Assembly: GCA_032117595.1 (NCBI GenBank)
Contig: JAULYZ010000119.1
Coordinates: forward strand, 1 to 30,325
Direction of reading: 5' to 3'
From: WLJO01 sp032117595
GTDB lineage: Bacteria > Actinomycetota > Acidimicrobiia > Acidimicrobiales > Ilumatobacteraceae
Length of the DNA stretch: 30,325 nucleotides
Position 1 is the stretch's first letter. Every line of letters begins with the position of its first letter. Below, piece by piece: positions 1 to 7,215 of this stretch. The position numbers were made by a program, and so were the translations under genes. The notes under the pieces are model-generated. The model searched no databases and was not told where the DNA came from. It saw only the letters and a list, made by a program, of their open reading frames with translations.

Positions 1-490
1 GTCGCCGGTCGACGCCCCGGATGGCCCCGAAGGTGTTGAAGTAGATCGGCCACGACGTCGCAAGGGCGATGAGCGTCACCTTCGGGCTCTCGTAGATGCC
101 GAGCCAGATGATGAGGAGCGGTACGAGCGCGAAAGTCGGGATCGCCTTGATCACCTGCATGCCGGAGTCGATCACGTCCTCGCCTAATCGGGTGCTGCCT
201 GCGAGCACCGCCAGAACCAATCCCGCAGCCAGACCCAGCCCCAGCCCGGCCAGCACGCGCTGGAGCGAGGACCAGAGTGCCGCCTGCAACTCCCCCTTGG
301 CGAGGAGATCCGACCCGGTGCTCAGCACATTGGGGATGGTGGGGAACGTCGACGACGCCACGAGTCCGGTGCCGGTGAGCAGCCACCACACGGCGACGAG
401 CAGGACCGGACCCGACAGCCGACGGATCCAGACGGGAACTCGTCTGCCACGGGATCGTGACCGGGCGAGCGGGACGGGCCTCAGGATCAA
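1..490 (-). CDS. ABC transporter permease, SsuC/TauC type (partial, C-terminus cut)
   Basis: Membrane permease of a nitrate/sulfonate/taurine-type ABC importer. I translated the minus strand by hand: a 163-residue open frame runs off the left window edge. It starts with a basic N-terminus, then a membrane segment around residues 27-45 (VLLVAVWWLL), a periplasmic stretch with the family-typical 'TFPTIPNVL', and membrane segments around LGLGLAAGLVLAVLAG and FALVPLLIIWLGI. The sequence 'IKAIPTFALVPLLIIW' closely follows the BPD_transp_1/SsuC pattern. The chosen start is TTG at 490, with AGGG about 10 nt upstream; no ATG or GTG in this frame lies closer. It begins 17 nt after the stop of the binding-protein gene, so the two form an operon. 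The ATPase gene is not in the window and may lie beyond the edge. Family is clear, substrate is not. Confidence 0.85.
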   Translation of the reverse strand, partial: MILRPVPLARSRSRGRRVPVWIRRLSGPVLLVAVWWLLTGTGLVASSTFPTIPNVLSTGSDLLAKGELQAALWSSLQRVLAGLGLGLAAGLVLAVLAGSTRLGEDVIDSGMQVIKAIPTFALVPLLIIWLGIYESPKVTLIALATSWPIYFNTFGAIRGVDRR

Positions 491-507
491 TCGCGTCGAG
501 CCCTGCG

Positions 508-1509
508 TTACTGGCGACGCACTGTTGCGTCGAAGAGCACGCTCACGTCGAAGGTTCGTTCGAGGTCGCCCTGTTCGAAGAAGGTGTCCACCTGTTGCTG
601 TACGGAGGCGATTACCTGGTCATCGAGCGGAACCGACTCGGCGAGTCCGTATGCAAGGAACAACGTGCTGTCGCGTGGATCGAGTCCGTCGAGTTCCTCG
701 ACCGTCTTGCGAGCTTCCTCCTGGTGGTCACCGACCCAGGTCTCGAATCGCCCGGACCTCTCGATCATGTCGGCAACGACGCCCCGCGTGGCAGCATCGT
801 CGAGCAGGCCCCGTCGCACGACGATCAGGTTGTACAGGGGGAGTGCGTCGTCCGATGACCGGGCGATCACCCGGCCTGTGCCCTCGCGGATGAACGACAC
901 GATGTTGAAGTCGAAGGCAACGATGGCATCGACTTCGCCGGCGGAGAACGCAGCGCGGGCTTCGGAGAGCTTGAGCTTCACCTGTTCGACGTCGGCGAGG
1001 CTCAGCCCTGCCTCGGCGAGCTTGACGGCGAGGTAGTAGTTGGAGGTCGAGCCGCGGGTGAAGGTGACCTTCTTCCCCTTGAGGTCTGCCACGGAGTCGA
1101 TACCGGAGTCGGGGCGCACCACGATCTGGATCCCCTCCGGGGTGGTGTAGCGCAGAGCGCCCACGACGACGAGTGGCGTGGTTTCCCGAGTCCAGGGTTC
1201 CTTGGTGTTGCCCGCGACGTTTGCGAGGGAAGTGGGCTGGAGCTCCTGCATGTCGACCGACCCAGCAAGCAGCGCCTCGAGCGTGAGGTCGTTCGAGTCG
1301 AAGGAGGACCAGTTGATCTGGTATCCGGTGTCGGCAAAGGCACCGGATACCAGCCTGAGTTCCTGCCGACTCTTGCCGCGCGTGTTGCTGTAGCCGAAGT
1401 TCAGCGACACGTCACGCGACGAGGTCGAGGAGTCACCACATGCAGCAGCGAGGAGGGCTGCGGCGAGGACGACGACGGGCAGAGTCCAGAGTCGGTGTTG
1501 TCGAGCCAT
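508..1509 (-). CDS. ABC transporter substrate-binding lipoprotein, SsuA/NMT1 type
   Basis: Extracytoplasmic binding protein for an importer of the sulfonate/nitrate/taurine class (333 aa). The N-terminus is a lipoprotein signal: basic MARQHR, a hydrophobic stretch to residue 23, and LLAAAC with Cys24 as the lipidation site, then a Ser/Asp-rich linker. The fold signature of periplasmic binding proteins of the SsuA family is visible: 'LLAGSVDMQELQPTSLANVAG' near residues 81-101, 'DSVADLKGKKVTFTRGST' near 139-156, and 'AFSAGEVDAIVAFD' near 187-200. ATG at 1509 has GGAGA five bases upstream, one of the few clear Shine-Dalgarno sites in this window. The permease follows at once. Sulfonate, nitrate, riboflavin-precursor or aromatic ligands are all possible in this family, so I do not name a substrate. 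Confidence 0.88.
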   Translation of the reverse strand: MARQHRLWTLPVVVLAAALLAAACGDSSTSSRDVSLNFGYSNTRGKSRQELRLVSGAFADTGYQINWSSFDSNDLTLEALLAGSVDMQELQPTSLANVAGNTKEPWTRETTPLVVVGALRYTTPEGIQIVVRPDSGIDSVADLKGKKVTFTRGSTSNYYLAVKLAEAGLSLADVEQVKLKLSEARAAFSAGEVDAIVAFDFNIVSFIREGTGRVIARSSDDALPLYNLIVVRRGLLDDAATRGVVADMIERSGRFETWVGDHQEEARKTVEELDGLDPRDSTLFLAYGLAESVPLDDQVIASVQQQVDTFFEQGDLERTFDVSVLFDATVRRQ

Positions 1510-1545
1510 GGCTTCTCCGGGTGAGGGGGTGCAGGGTGCCGACGA

Positions 1546-1573
1546 ATGTTACTAGCATCCCACTGCGTGTCAT
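1546..1573 (-). promoter_or_regulatory. Sigma70-type promoter for the ABC binding-protein/permease operon
   Basis: Read on the minus strand, ATGACA (1573..1568) resembles a -35 box with one mismatch to TTGACA. It is followed by a 16-bp spacer and TAACAT (1551..1546), a TANNNT -10 box. Transcription would begin near 1539, leaving a leader of about 30 nt with GGAGA before the ATG at 1509. The promoter lies across the first codons of the longest possible reading of the divergent NRPS-like gene. Confidence 0.5.
1553..1558 (+). promoter_or_regulatory. -10 box for leaderless NRPS-like gene
   Basis: TAGCAT (TANNNT) ends 8 nt before GTG 1567. No Shine-Dalgarno sequence precedes this GTG, so a leaderless mRNA starting at or next to the GTG is likely. 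Confidence 0.45.
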
Positions 1574-4074
1574 CCGCCCCGTTGAGTACGTCTCTCGGTG
1601 TTCTGCGTGTTGCTGCGGAGACGCCGGAGCGCGTGGCGCTCACGTGCAGCGGGCAGGAAGTGACGTTTGCCGAGTTCGCCCTGCGTGTGCGATCGGCGGC
1701 GGCGCAACTCGTCGAACACGTCAGTGCCGATCGAGGTTCGACAGCGTTCCTTCCCCTCCTGCTCGATCGGTCGATTGACTCAGTGGTGGCGTTTCATGCC
1801 GCACTCATGTCCGGTCGCCCGTTTGCGCCACTTGATCCGCGTGTGCCTGAGGCGCGTCTCGTCGAGACCTTGGAGCGCCTTGGGAACCCGCCGGTGTGTG
1901 CGGTCGCCAAGCCAGAGTTCGCAGAGGCTCTCCCACCGTCGGTGGCTCCACTCGACCTTGCGCCGAGCGTCGACGCAGTGGACTTCGAACCGGTGGCCGT
2001 CACCCACACGTCACCCGGATTCGTCATCTTCACCTCGGGTTCCACGGGCCGGGCAAAGGCCGTGGTTCGGCGATGGAGTGCGTTCGAGCGCTGGCTCGCA
2101 CCCATTCACGAGTCGACCATTGCCCCAGCCAGTGGGCCCTGGAACGTCGGCGTGCTGCAGCCGCTCAATTTCAGTGGTTCGCACCGGGCGCTGGTGCTGC
2201 TCTGCAGGGGGTACACCATTCACCTCGCCGACCCGGCCGCGATGAGTGCACACGACCTGCTCACCTGGTTCGCAGAACAGCGCATCGAGGAGTCGACGCT
2301 CTCCGACACCCAGATCAACTCGCTCGCAACTGCGTCGCACCCGCGTCACGGGCTTGGGGATCTTCGCTTCGTCCGTACCGGCGCAGAGGCAACCCAGTGG
2401 AGCACGATCGAACGGCTCCGCGAACTCGGGTCGCCGGACCTCGTGGTGGCGGTGGGCTACGCCACGTCCGAGGCCTCCCGTTCGTTCAACAACGTCATCG
2501 GTCCGACGGATCCACTCGGTGTCGGCCGGGTGCCCCTCGGGGTGCCGATCGATCCGAATCGCGTGCGCCTCGAAGCAGTGCCCGAGAACCCGCACCTCCA
2601 GCAATTGGTGATCTCCGATCCGTCGACCTTCGGGTACCTCGACGACCCGGAGTTGTCGGCAGAGCGCTTCGTGACCGAGGCCGATGGCTCGATCTGGTGG
2701 CGCAGTGGTGACCTCGCTGAGATCGACGAGGACGGTGTCTGGCACCACCGCGGTCGCATCGACGACATGGTGAAGATCAACGGCCTCCTCGTGGAGCCCC
2801 GCGAGGCGGAGCGAGTCCTCGCAGCGATTGACGGCATCCGGTCGGCAGCAGTCATCCCGCACGCAACGCGTTCGGGGAAGTGGCGACTCGTCGCCCACGT
2901 GAGTCTCGATGATCCACGGCTCACCCCTGCGACGGTCCACGCAGCACTCGCCGAACGTCTTCCCCGACATCTCATTCCGTCGCTGATCGTGCGGCACGAC
3001 GTACTCCCTGCGGGAGACCGTCTCAAACTCGATCGTCCGGCACTCCGTGCCATGAAGCTCTCCCCGTGGCGCGCAGGGCCGGCCCGAACCACCTACGACG
3101 AGATAGAGCTCTGGTTGCTCGGACGTCTCTGCGAGATGCTTGAGCTCGGCGATATCGCTCCCGATGACGACCTCTGGTACCTCGGCCTCGACTCGCTCGG
3201 GGCGGTCGAGGTCTGCGCATGGGTTGCCGACGCCGGTTTCGGCGAACTGCAGCCCCCACAACTGCTGGAGCACCGAACCGTCACCGCCCTCGCCGCAGTG
3301 CTGCGTGACAACTTGCCCCGCGGCACCGATCCCGTGGTGTCGTTCAATCCGGATGGCCTGCGTCGGCCGTGGTTCGTCCTCCCCGGCGGTGGCGGCACAT
3401 CGCTCGCATTCCGGGCACTGTCCGAGGAGATGGGTCCCGATCAACCGATCACGGTCATCGAGCCGCGTGGGCTCCACCAGCGGGCTCTCCCCGACCGCAC
3501 GGTCGAGGCGATGGCTCGACGTGCTTGTCAGACCGTCGAACAGCGACTTCCCGAGGGTGAGGAGGCCGTGCTCATCGGCTACTCGGCTGGAACGACGGTG
3601 GCGTTCGAGGTTGCCCGACAGTTGCTCGAACGCGGACGCCCGGCGCGGCTGCTCTTCCTCGATGGGTCGGTCCGGGGCGAGAACACCCACCCCGAGGGTC
3701 CGGCGACAGCGTCGATCGGGTCGGACGATGCAGTAAGCGCGAGCCGTTCGTTCGTCCGTCGGGTGCGCAGTCGTCTTACGTTGCTGCGTGCCTATGTCCC
3801 ACATCTGCCGTTCGTGCCGTCGAACTACGACGATGTCCACTACTGGCGTTTCCGGGTGATCACGCGGCGTGCCCTGCGGCGTTACTCACCGAAGCCGCTG
3901 GATATCCCGCTGACAGTTGTCTCCGTGTCGGGCAGCGACAGCGCTGAACGGAGCGCACCATTCGCCCGGCTGGTCGCCTCGCACGAGGTGAGTGGCGATC
4001 ACTACACGATGCTCCAACCGCCGCATGTGCACGGCCTCGCAGAGATCCTTGGCGAGATCCTGAACGTGCGGTGA
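1567..4074 (+). CDS. Single-module NRPS-like enzyme, adenylation-thiolation-thioesterase (A-T-TE)
   Basis: Predicted to adenylate a carboxylic acid, load it on a phosphopantetheine arm and release it by a thioesterase; there is no condensation domain. Residues are numbered from an upstream ATG at 1546 (842 aa); I prefer GTG 1567 (835 aa) because the first codons of the longer form overlap the divergent promoter. Adenylation domain about 20-500: A3 TSGSTG 163-168 followed by RAK rather than xPK, A5 GYATSE 304-309, A7 SGDL 387-390, A8 RGRIDDMVKINGLLVE 402-417, A10 Lys494. Carrier domain about 515-590 with LGLDSL, Ser550. Type I thioesterase about 605-842: GYSAG Ser680, Asp706, GDHYTM His819. 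In motif A4 the usual FDxS appears as FSGS (209-212), so the Asp that binds an alpha-amino group seems absent. The substrate may be a keto or other non-amino acid. No tailoring genes are adjacent. Confidence 0.85.
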   Translation: MSSAPLSTSLGVLRVAAETPERVALTCSGQEVTFAEFALRVRSAAAQLVEHVSADRGSTAFLPLLLDRSIDSVVAFHAALMSGRPFAPLDPRVPEARLVETLERLGNPPVCAVAKPEFAEALPPSVAPLDLAPSVDAVDFEPVAVTHTSPGFVIFTSGSTGRAKAVVRRWSAFERWLAPIHESTIAPASGPWNVGVLQPLNFSGSHRALVLLCRGYTIHLADPAAMSAHDLLTWFAEQRIEESTLSDTQINSLATASHPRHGLGDLRFVRTGAEATQWSTIERLRELGSPDLVVAVGYATSEASRSFNNVIGPTDPLGVGRVPLGVPIDPNRVRLEAVPENPHLQQLVISDPSTFGYLDDPELSAERFVTEADGSIWWRSGDLAEIDEDGVWHHRGRIDDMVKINGLLVEPREAERVLAAIDGIRSAAVIPHATRSGKWRLVAHVSLDDPRLTPATVHAALAERLPRHLIPSLIVRHDVLPAGDRLKLDRPALRAMKLSPWRAGPARTTYDEIELWLLGRLCEMLELGDIAPDDDLWYLGLDSLGAVEVCAWVADAGFGELQPPQLLEHRTVTALAAVLRDNLPRGTDPVVSFNPDGLRRPWFVLPGGGGTSLAFRALSEEMGPDQPITVIEPRGLHQRALPDRTVEAMARRACQTVEQRLPEGEEAVLIGYSAGTTVAFEVARQLLERGRPARLLFLDGSVRGENTHPEGPATASIGSDDAVSASRSFVRRVRSRLTLLRAYVPHLPFVPSNYDDVHYWRFRVITRRALRRYSPKPLDIPLTVVSVSGSDSAERSAPFARLVASHEVSGDHYTMLQPPHVHGLAEILGEILNVR

Positions 4075-4108
4075 CCCGCCAACCGGCGCGCCGAGGCGTC
4101 CGGCGGGT
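4074..4108. terminator. Possible bidirectional terminator hairpin
   Basis: Seven-base arms ACCCGCC (4074-4080) and GGCGGGT (4102-4108) flank a 21-nt GC-rich loop between two convergent genes. There is no T-tract, so termination is inferred from position and pairing only. Confidence 0.4.
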
Positions 4109-4117
4109 GGTGCCGGC

Positions 4118-5533
4118 TCAGCGCCCGGAGCGCACCACGGCGTGCGCCGCCGACAGTCCGGCATTGCGGCCCATCGTCGCCGAGTTACCGAGCGAGTTGC
4201 CGCTCCCCATGTAGCGATCGCCGAGCACGCCACCGGTGCACTCACCGCCGGCGAACAGACCCGCAATGGTCTCGCCGGTGGTAGCGAGCACGCGACCATC
4301 CGGATCGATGCGCAGGCCGCACGAGGTGAGACAGATGGTGGCGGGTTTCACGAGCGCTGCGTAGAACGGGCCCACTGCAACTGGCCGCAGGAACTTCCCG
4401 GCCTTCGCGAACTCGCGGTCCTCCCCGTCGGCGCAGAACTGGTTGTACCGCTCGATGGTTCCCACGAGGTTCGCCTCCGGCACCCCAATCGCATGGGCCA
4501 GTTCGGCGATGCTGTTCGCCCGATACATGGCACCGGCCGCCACCTGCGCATCGACCACCTCCGGTGTCCAGTTCGGGGTCTTGATCCGGGCGCCCATCAC
4601 GGGGTCCTTGTACTGCGCGCGCTCGCCCTCGAACCGGAGCTGTGCATCATCGAAGACCACGAACGCGCGGTCGCCCTGCCAGCGATGTACGTCGTCGACG
4701 ATCCCGTAGGGAGCGGCCTCGTCGTAGAAGCGACGACCCTGTTGGTTCACCACCACGACCCATGCCGGTTGGTAGGCCTCCACCATCCGCCAGAAGTTCG
4801 GGTGCAGCAGTCGAAGGCCTCGATCGTGCCCGGTGATCTGGGCGCCGATCTGCGAGGCGAAGTCGAAGGCATCGCCCTGAGCCCCGTCGGCGCCGATGTA
4901 CCAGGCCCAGTCGCCGGTCGCAGCGGCAGATGGATAGTGCTCGGCAAGGCGTGCCGGGTTCGCGCCGAACCCACCCGTGGTGATCACGACGCTGCCGGCC
5001 CGAACCTCTTCGTCGCCGACCGCAACGCCCACCACGCGGTTGCCCTCGACGAGCAGACGGTCCACGCGCTTTCCGAGTGCAATGTCGATGCCGCGCTCGC
5101 GGGACCGAGCATGCAGTGCATCGATCACGCCCTGTCCACTCCCTGCAACGGGATAACACCGTGGCTGTGGTTCGTCGCCGCCGAGGATGAGGTCGCCCGT
5201 GAAGGGAACACCGAGGTCCTGGAGCCAGTCGACGGTGTGACCGGCCTCGTCGCAGAAGCGCCGCACCACTGCAGCATCGAGACGCCATGCGTTCCACGCC
5301 ATGTACTCGTGGAACATGTCGTCGGGGGAGTCCTCGATGCCCTTGGCCCTCTGCAGCCGAGTACCTGCACCCATCAGGATCCCGCCGGAGAGTCGTGAGG
5401 ATCCGCCCACCACGCCTTCGGACTCGATGACGAGGATGCTCCGGCAGCCGGACTCCCACGCAGCGTTCGCCGCGCAGAGACCGGCGATACCCGATCCCAC
5501 GATGGCGAGGTCGACATCGATGCTTTCGCTCAT
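4118..5533 (-). CDS. FAD-dependent oxidoreductase, fumarate reductase/succinate dehydrogenase flavoprotein-like
   Basis: A 471-aa flavoprotein of the FAD_binding_2 family (fumarate reductase, 3-ketosteroid dehydrogenase, tricarballylate dehydrogenase relatives). The N-terminus shows the Rossmann dinucleotide fold, VDLAIVGSGIAGLCAANAA, followed by IESEGVVGGSSRLSGG, the flavin-contacting loop of this family. The C-terminus has 'GLFAGGECTGGVLGDRYMGSG' and 'GNSLGNSATMGRNAG', the second FAD-contact region. There is no Tat or Sec signal, so it should be cytoplasmic. I chose ATG 5533 over GTG 5551: TACGTT ends 6 nt before it, matching the leaderless pattern, and the protein then starts MSESIDVDLAIVG as expected. 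It is convergent with the NRPS-like gene and divergent from the HAD gene. Electron partner and substrate cannot be read from the sequence. Confidence 0.85.
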   Translation of the reverse strand: MSESIDVDLAIVGSGIAGLCAANAAWESGCRSILVIESEGVVGGSSRLSGGILMGAGTRLQRAKGIEDSPDDMFHEYMAWNAWRLDAAVVRRFCDEAGHTVDWLQDLGVPFTGDLILGGDEPQPRCYPVAGSGQGVIDALHARSRERGIDIALGKRVDRLLVEGNRVVGVAVGDEEVRAGSVVITTGGFGANPARLAEHYPSAAATGDWAWYIGADGAQGDAFDFASQIGAQITGHDRGLRLLHPNFWRMVEAYQPAWVVVVNQQGRRFYDEAAPYGIVDDVHRWQGDRAFVVFDDAQLRFEGERAQYKDPVMGARIKTPNWTPEVVDAQVAAGAMYRANSIAELAHAIGVPEANLVGTIERYNQFCADGEDREFAKAGKFLRPVAVGPFYAALVKPATICLTSCGLRIDPDGRVLATTGETIAGLFAGGECTGGVLGDRYMGSGNSLGNSATMGRNAGLSAAHAVVRSGR

Positions 5534-5539
5534 GCCCGG

Positions 5540-5545
5540 AACGTA
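5540..5545 (-). promoter_or_regulatory. -10 box for leaderless FAD oxidoreductase gene
   Basis: TACGTT on the minus strand, 6 nt upstream of ATG 5533, with no Shine-Dalgarno sequence. It supports the shorter start. Confidence 0.45.
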
Positions 5546-5588
5546 TCGCACACGGCCGCTGGAGTGCAGGGTGCAGAGGCAGTCGCAG

Positions 5589-5594
5589 TAGGGT
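5589..5594 (+). promoter_or_regulatory. -10 box for leaderless HAD hydrolase gene
   Basis: TAGGGT ends 7 nt before GTG 5602; no Shine-Dalgarno sequence precedes the start. Confidence 0.45.
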
Positions 5595-5601
5595 CGGCGA
5601 C

Positions 5602-6240
5602 GTGGGGACGAAGCGTTTCGATGCGGTGGTGTTCGACTTCGGTGGGGTGCTGATCACGCCCATCACCAACAAGATTCAACGGGTCGCCGAACGTATCGGT
5701 GTGGATGTGGAGACCATGCTTGCTGTGCTCATGGGGCCCCGTCACGAGTCCGGCGATCACCCGTGGCACCGGGCCGAGCGTGGCGAGTTGCGGGTTGCCG
5801 AGATTCAGGCGCTCCTCGCCCCCTATGCGGAACAAGCCGGTGTGCAACTCGTGGGCGACGAGGTGGACGTCCTGCTCGATGCCGGCACGTACAGCAAGAA
5901 CATGGTGCTCGTCGAGCGGGTGGAGTCGTTGCGGGCCGAGGGCTACCGCACTGGTCTGCTCACCAACTCCTTCGCCGAGTTCCGTCCCACGCTCGCGCGG
6001 GATCTCGACCTCACGCAGTTCGACGTGTTCGTTGACTCGTCCGAGGTGGGCAGTCGCAAGCCCGAGCCGTCGGTCTACGCCACCACCACCGCCCGCTTCG
6101 GGGTCGATCCCTCACGGATCGTGTACCTCGACGACTTCGTGCAGAACGTGATCGGCGCCCAGCGCGAGGGCTGGCACACCATTCATGTCACCTCGCCCGA
6201 GTTGGCCCGGGCCGAGCTCGACGCACTGCTCGCTGGCTGA
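5602..6240 (+). CDS. HAD-superfamily hydrolase, subfamily IA (ACAD10/epoxide-hydrolase N-domain-like phosphatase)
   Basis: Likely a small-molecule phosphatase of 212 aa. Motif I is VVFDFGGVL with nucleophile Asp12; the usual second Asp is Gly14, as in YihX and in the N-terminal HAD domain of ACAD10-type proteins. Motif II is LLTNS, motif III the Lys in GSRKPEPSVY, and motif IV VYLDDFVQNV with the paired Asp. The C-terminal 'GWHTIHVTSPELARAELDALL' resembles, from memory, the end of the ACAD10/epoxide hydrolase HAD domain. Residues 15-80 form the helical cap expected for subclass I. Start GTG 5602 is chosen because motif I then lies near residue 12 and a -10 box sits 7 nt upstream. It is a stand-alone gene divergent from the FAD oxidoreductase and followed by tRNA-Lys. 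Substrate unknown. Confidence 0.85.
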   Translation: MGTKRFDAVVFDFGGVLITPITNKIQRVAERIGVDVETMLAVLMGPRHESGDHPWHRAERGELRVAEIQALLAPYAEQAGVQLVGDEVDVLLDAGTYSKNMVLVERVESLRAEGYRTGLLTNSFAEFRPTLARDLDLTQFDVFVDSSEVGSRKPEPSVYATTTARFGVDPSRIVYLDDFVQNVIGAQREGWHTIHVTSPELARAELDALLAG

Positions 6241-6332
6241 CGCTCGCCCCGTCGGCAGGGCCCGTGGAATCCGGGACTCAGTCACGCAGCGATCGTCCGC
6301 CGGGAGTTGGGCATGCCGTGCCTCATCGCCAC

Positions 6333-6360
6333 CTGACGTCGAGCCGCCTCGGCATACTGT
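6333..6360 (+). promoter_or_regulatory. Possible promoter of tRNA-Lys
   Basis: CTGACG (6333-6338), a 16-bp spacer and TACTGT (6355-6360) lie 28 nt upstream of the mature tRNA 5' end, in the 148-bp gap after the HAD gene. The rest of that gap holds nothing I can identify. Confidence 0.35.
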
Positions 6361-6388
6361 GGATTGGACTGCCCGGACGGGTGGTCTT

Positions 6389-6460
6389 GGGCCGCTGGCG
6401 CAATGGCAGCGCATCGGACTTTTAATCCGCGGGTTCTGGGTTCGAGTCCCAGGCGGCCCA
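6389..6460 (+). tRNA. tRNA-Lys (anticodon UUU)
   Basis: A full cloverleaf can be folded. The acceptor stem GGGCCGC/GCGGCCC (6389-6395 with 6453-6459) pairs in all seven positions. The D stem is GCGC/GCGC, the anticodon stem TCGGA/TCCGC has loop CTTTTAA with anticodon TTT at 6421-6423, and the T stem CTGGG/CCCAG has loop TTCGAGT. The discriminator base is A6460. The genome continues CCC rather than CCA, so CCA must be added after transcription. The first pair of the anticodon stem (27-43) is a U-C mismatch; the other four pair. Confidence 0.96.
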
Positions 6461-6491
6461 CCCTGGTGAGTCGGTGTCGATCAGGTGCGTA

Positions 6492-7124
6492 TCAGGCGTC
6501 GGCCAGTACGGGCAGCGCGTCGGGCCCGGCGAGGGCAGCGAGGCGAGCGCTGCGCTGGAAGCGCCAGGTCTTCGCTGCGACCACCAACGCGCACGGGATG
6601 ACGATTGCGTTCGGGGCGCTCACCAGAAGGTCGCCGAGCAGGATGCCGTAGAGCCCCCAAGACACCGCCGTGGCGATGAGCATGGCGTACATCGTGAGCG
6701 AGATGCCCGACAGGTCCGGTGCGCGCAGCACGTGAGCCGTCTGGGGAAGGATCGACGTGGCGCCGATCACGATGGCGACCCATCCGGTGATGGCCGGCGA
6801 CACTGCCGTCATGGCGAATGCTGCGCTCATGAACCCGGCGATGGTGGCGAAGGGTTGCCAGCCGCGCAGCACGCCGTGGCGGATCTGGGCAATGCCGATG
6901 AGCACCGTCGCCAGCATGATCGTTGCGTTGGAAATGATGAGTGGCGGGTTCACCTTGGCGATGCCGTAGGCGGTCCACAGACTCGAACCGGCGAGTCCGT
7001 GCAGCGTGCCCCGTCCGGCGATCCCCTCCACCGAGCGCAGTCGGTACACGCGGATCACCTGGGGCCAGATGAAGCCGAGGCTGAGCACCGTGCACAGCAC
7101 ACCGAGGACCGGGGTCAAACTCAC
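6492..7124 (-). CDS. PQ-loop (SemiSWEET/SWEET-like) membrane protein with two repeats
   Basis: An integral membrane protein of 210 aa, likely a small-solute transporter or facilitator. Two PQ-loop units are visible. The first has 'GFIWPQVIRVYRLRSVEGIAG' near residues 15-35 and the second 'SILPQTAHVLRAPDLSGIS' near residues 120-140; each is followed by further hydrophobic helices (LGVLCTVLSL, IISNATIMLATVLIGI, ITGWVAIVIGAT, MYAMLIATAVSWGLYGILLGDLL). Tandem triple-helix bundles in one chain fit the two-repeat form, against one repeat per chain in SemiSWEETs. Start GTG 7124 is chosen because the membrane part begins there and TACCCT lies 6 nt upstream; longer readings add a non-conserved basic stretch. 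It diverges from znuA with 91 bp between. Substrate unknown; membership in zinc homeostasis would be guesswork. Confidence 0.8.
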   Translation of the reverse strand: MSLTPVLGVLCTVLSLGFIWPQVIRVYRLRSVEGIAGRGTLHGLAGSSLWTAYGIAKVNPPLIISNATIMLATVLIGIAQIRHGVLRGWQPFATIAGFMSAAFAMTAVSPAITGWVAIVIGATSILPQTAHVLRAPDLSGISLTMYAMLIATAVSWGLYGILLGDLLVSAPNAIVIPCALVVAAKTWRFQRSARLAALAGPDALPVLADA

Positions 7125-7130
7125 CCCGGG

Positions 7131-7136
7131 AGGGTA
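7131..7136 (-). promoter_or_regulatory. -10 box for leaderless PQ-loop gene
   Basis: TACCCT on the minus strand ends 6 nt before GTG 7124. It decides the start against longer open readings. Confidence 0.45.
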
Positions 7137-7203
7137 CGGGCGGGCACACCGGTGGCCGGGGCACTGGCGGGTGAACCATGGATGAACTTCGTCACGGCCC
7201 GTG

Positions 7204-7209
7204 TAGCGT
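7204..7209 (+). promoter_or_regulatory. -10 box of the znuACB-zur operon
   Basis: TAGCGT ends 6 nt before ATG 7216. With initiation near 7215-7217 the mRNA would be leaderless and the Zur-like palindrome would start right at the transcription start. Confidence 0.45.
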
Positions 7210-7215
7210 GTCGTT

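Noticed and set aside
1546..1566. ATG 1546 as the start of the NRPS-like gene
   Set aside because: It coincides with the -10 box of the divergent promoter and lacks a ribosome binding site, while GTG 1567 has a -10 box at leaderless spacing. Kept only as an alternative.
2011..3840. Long minus-strand frame opposite the NRPS-like gene
   Set aside because: No recognisable domain, and the plus strand carries ordered adenylation, carrier and thioesterase motifs over the same bases.
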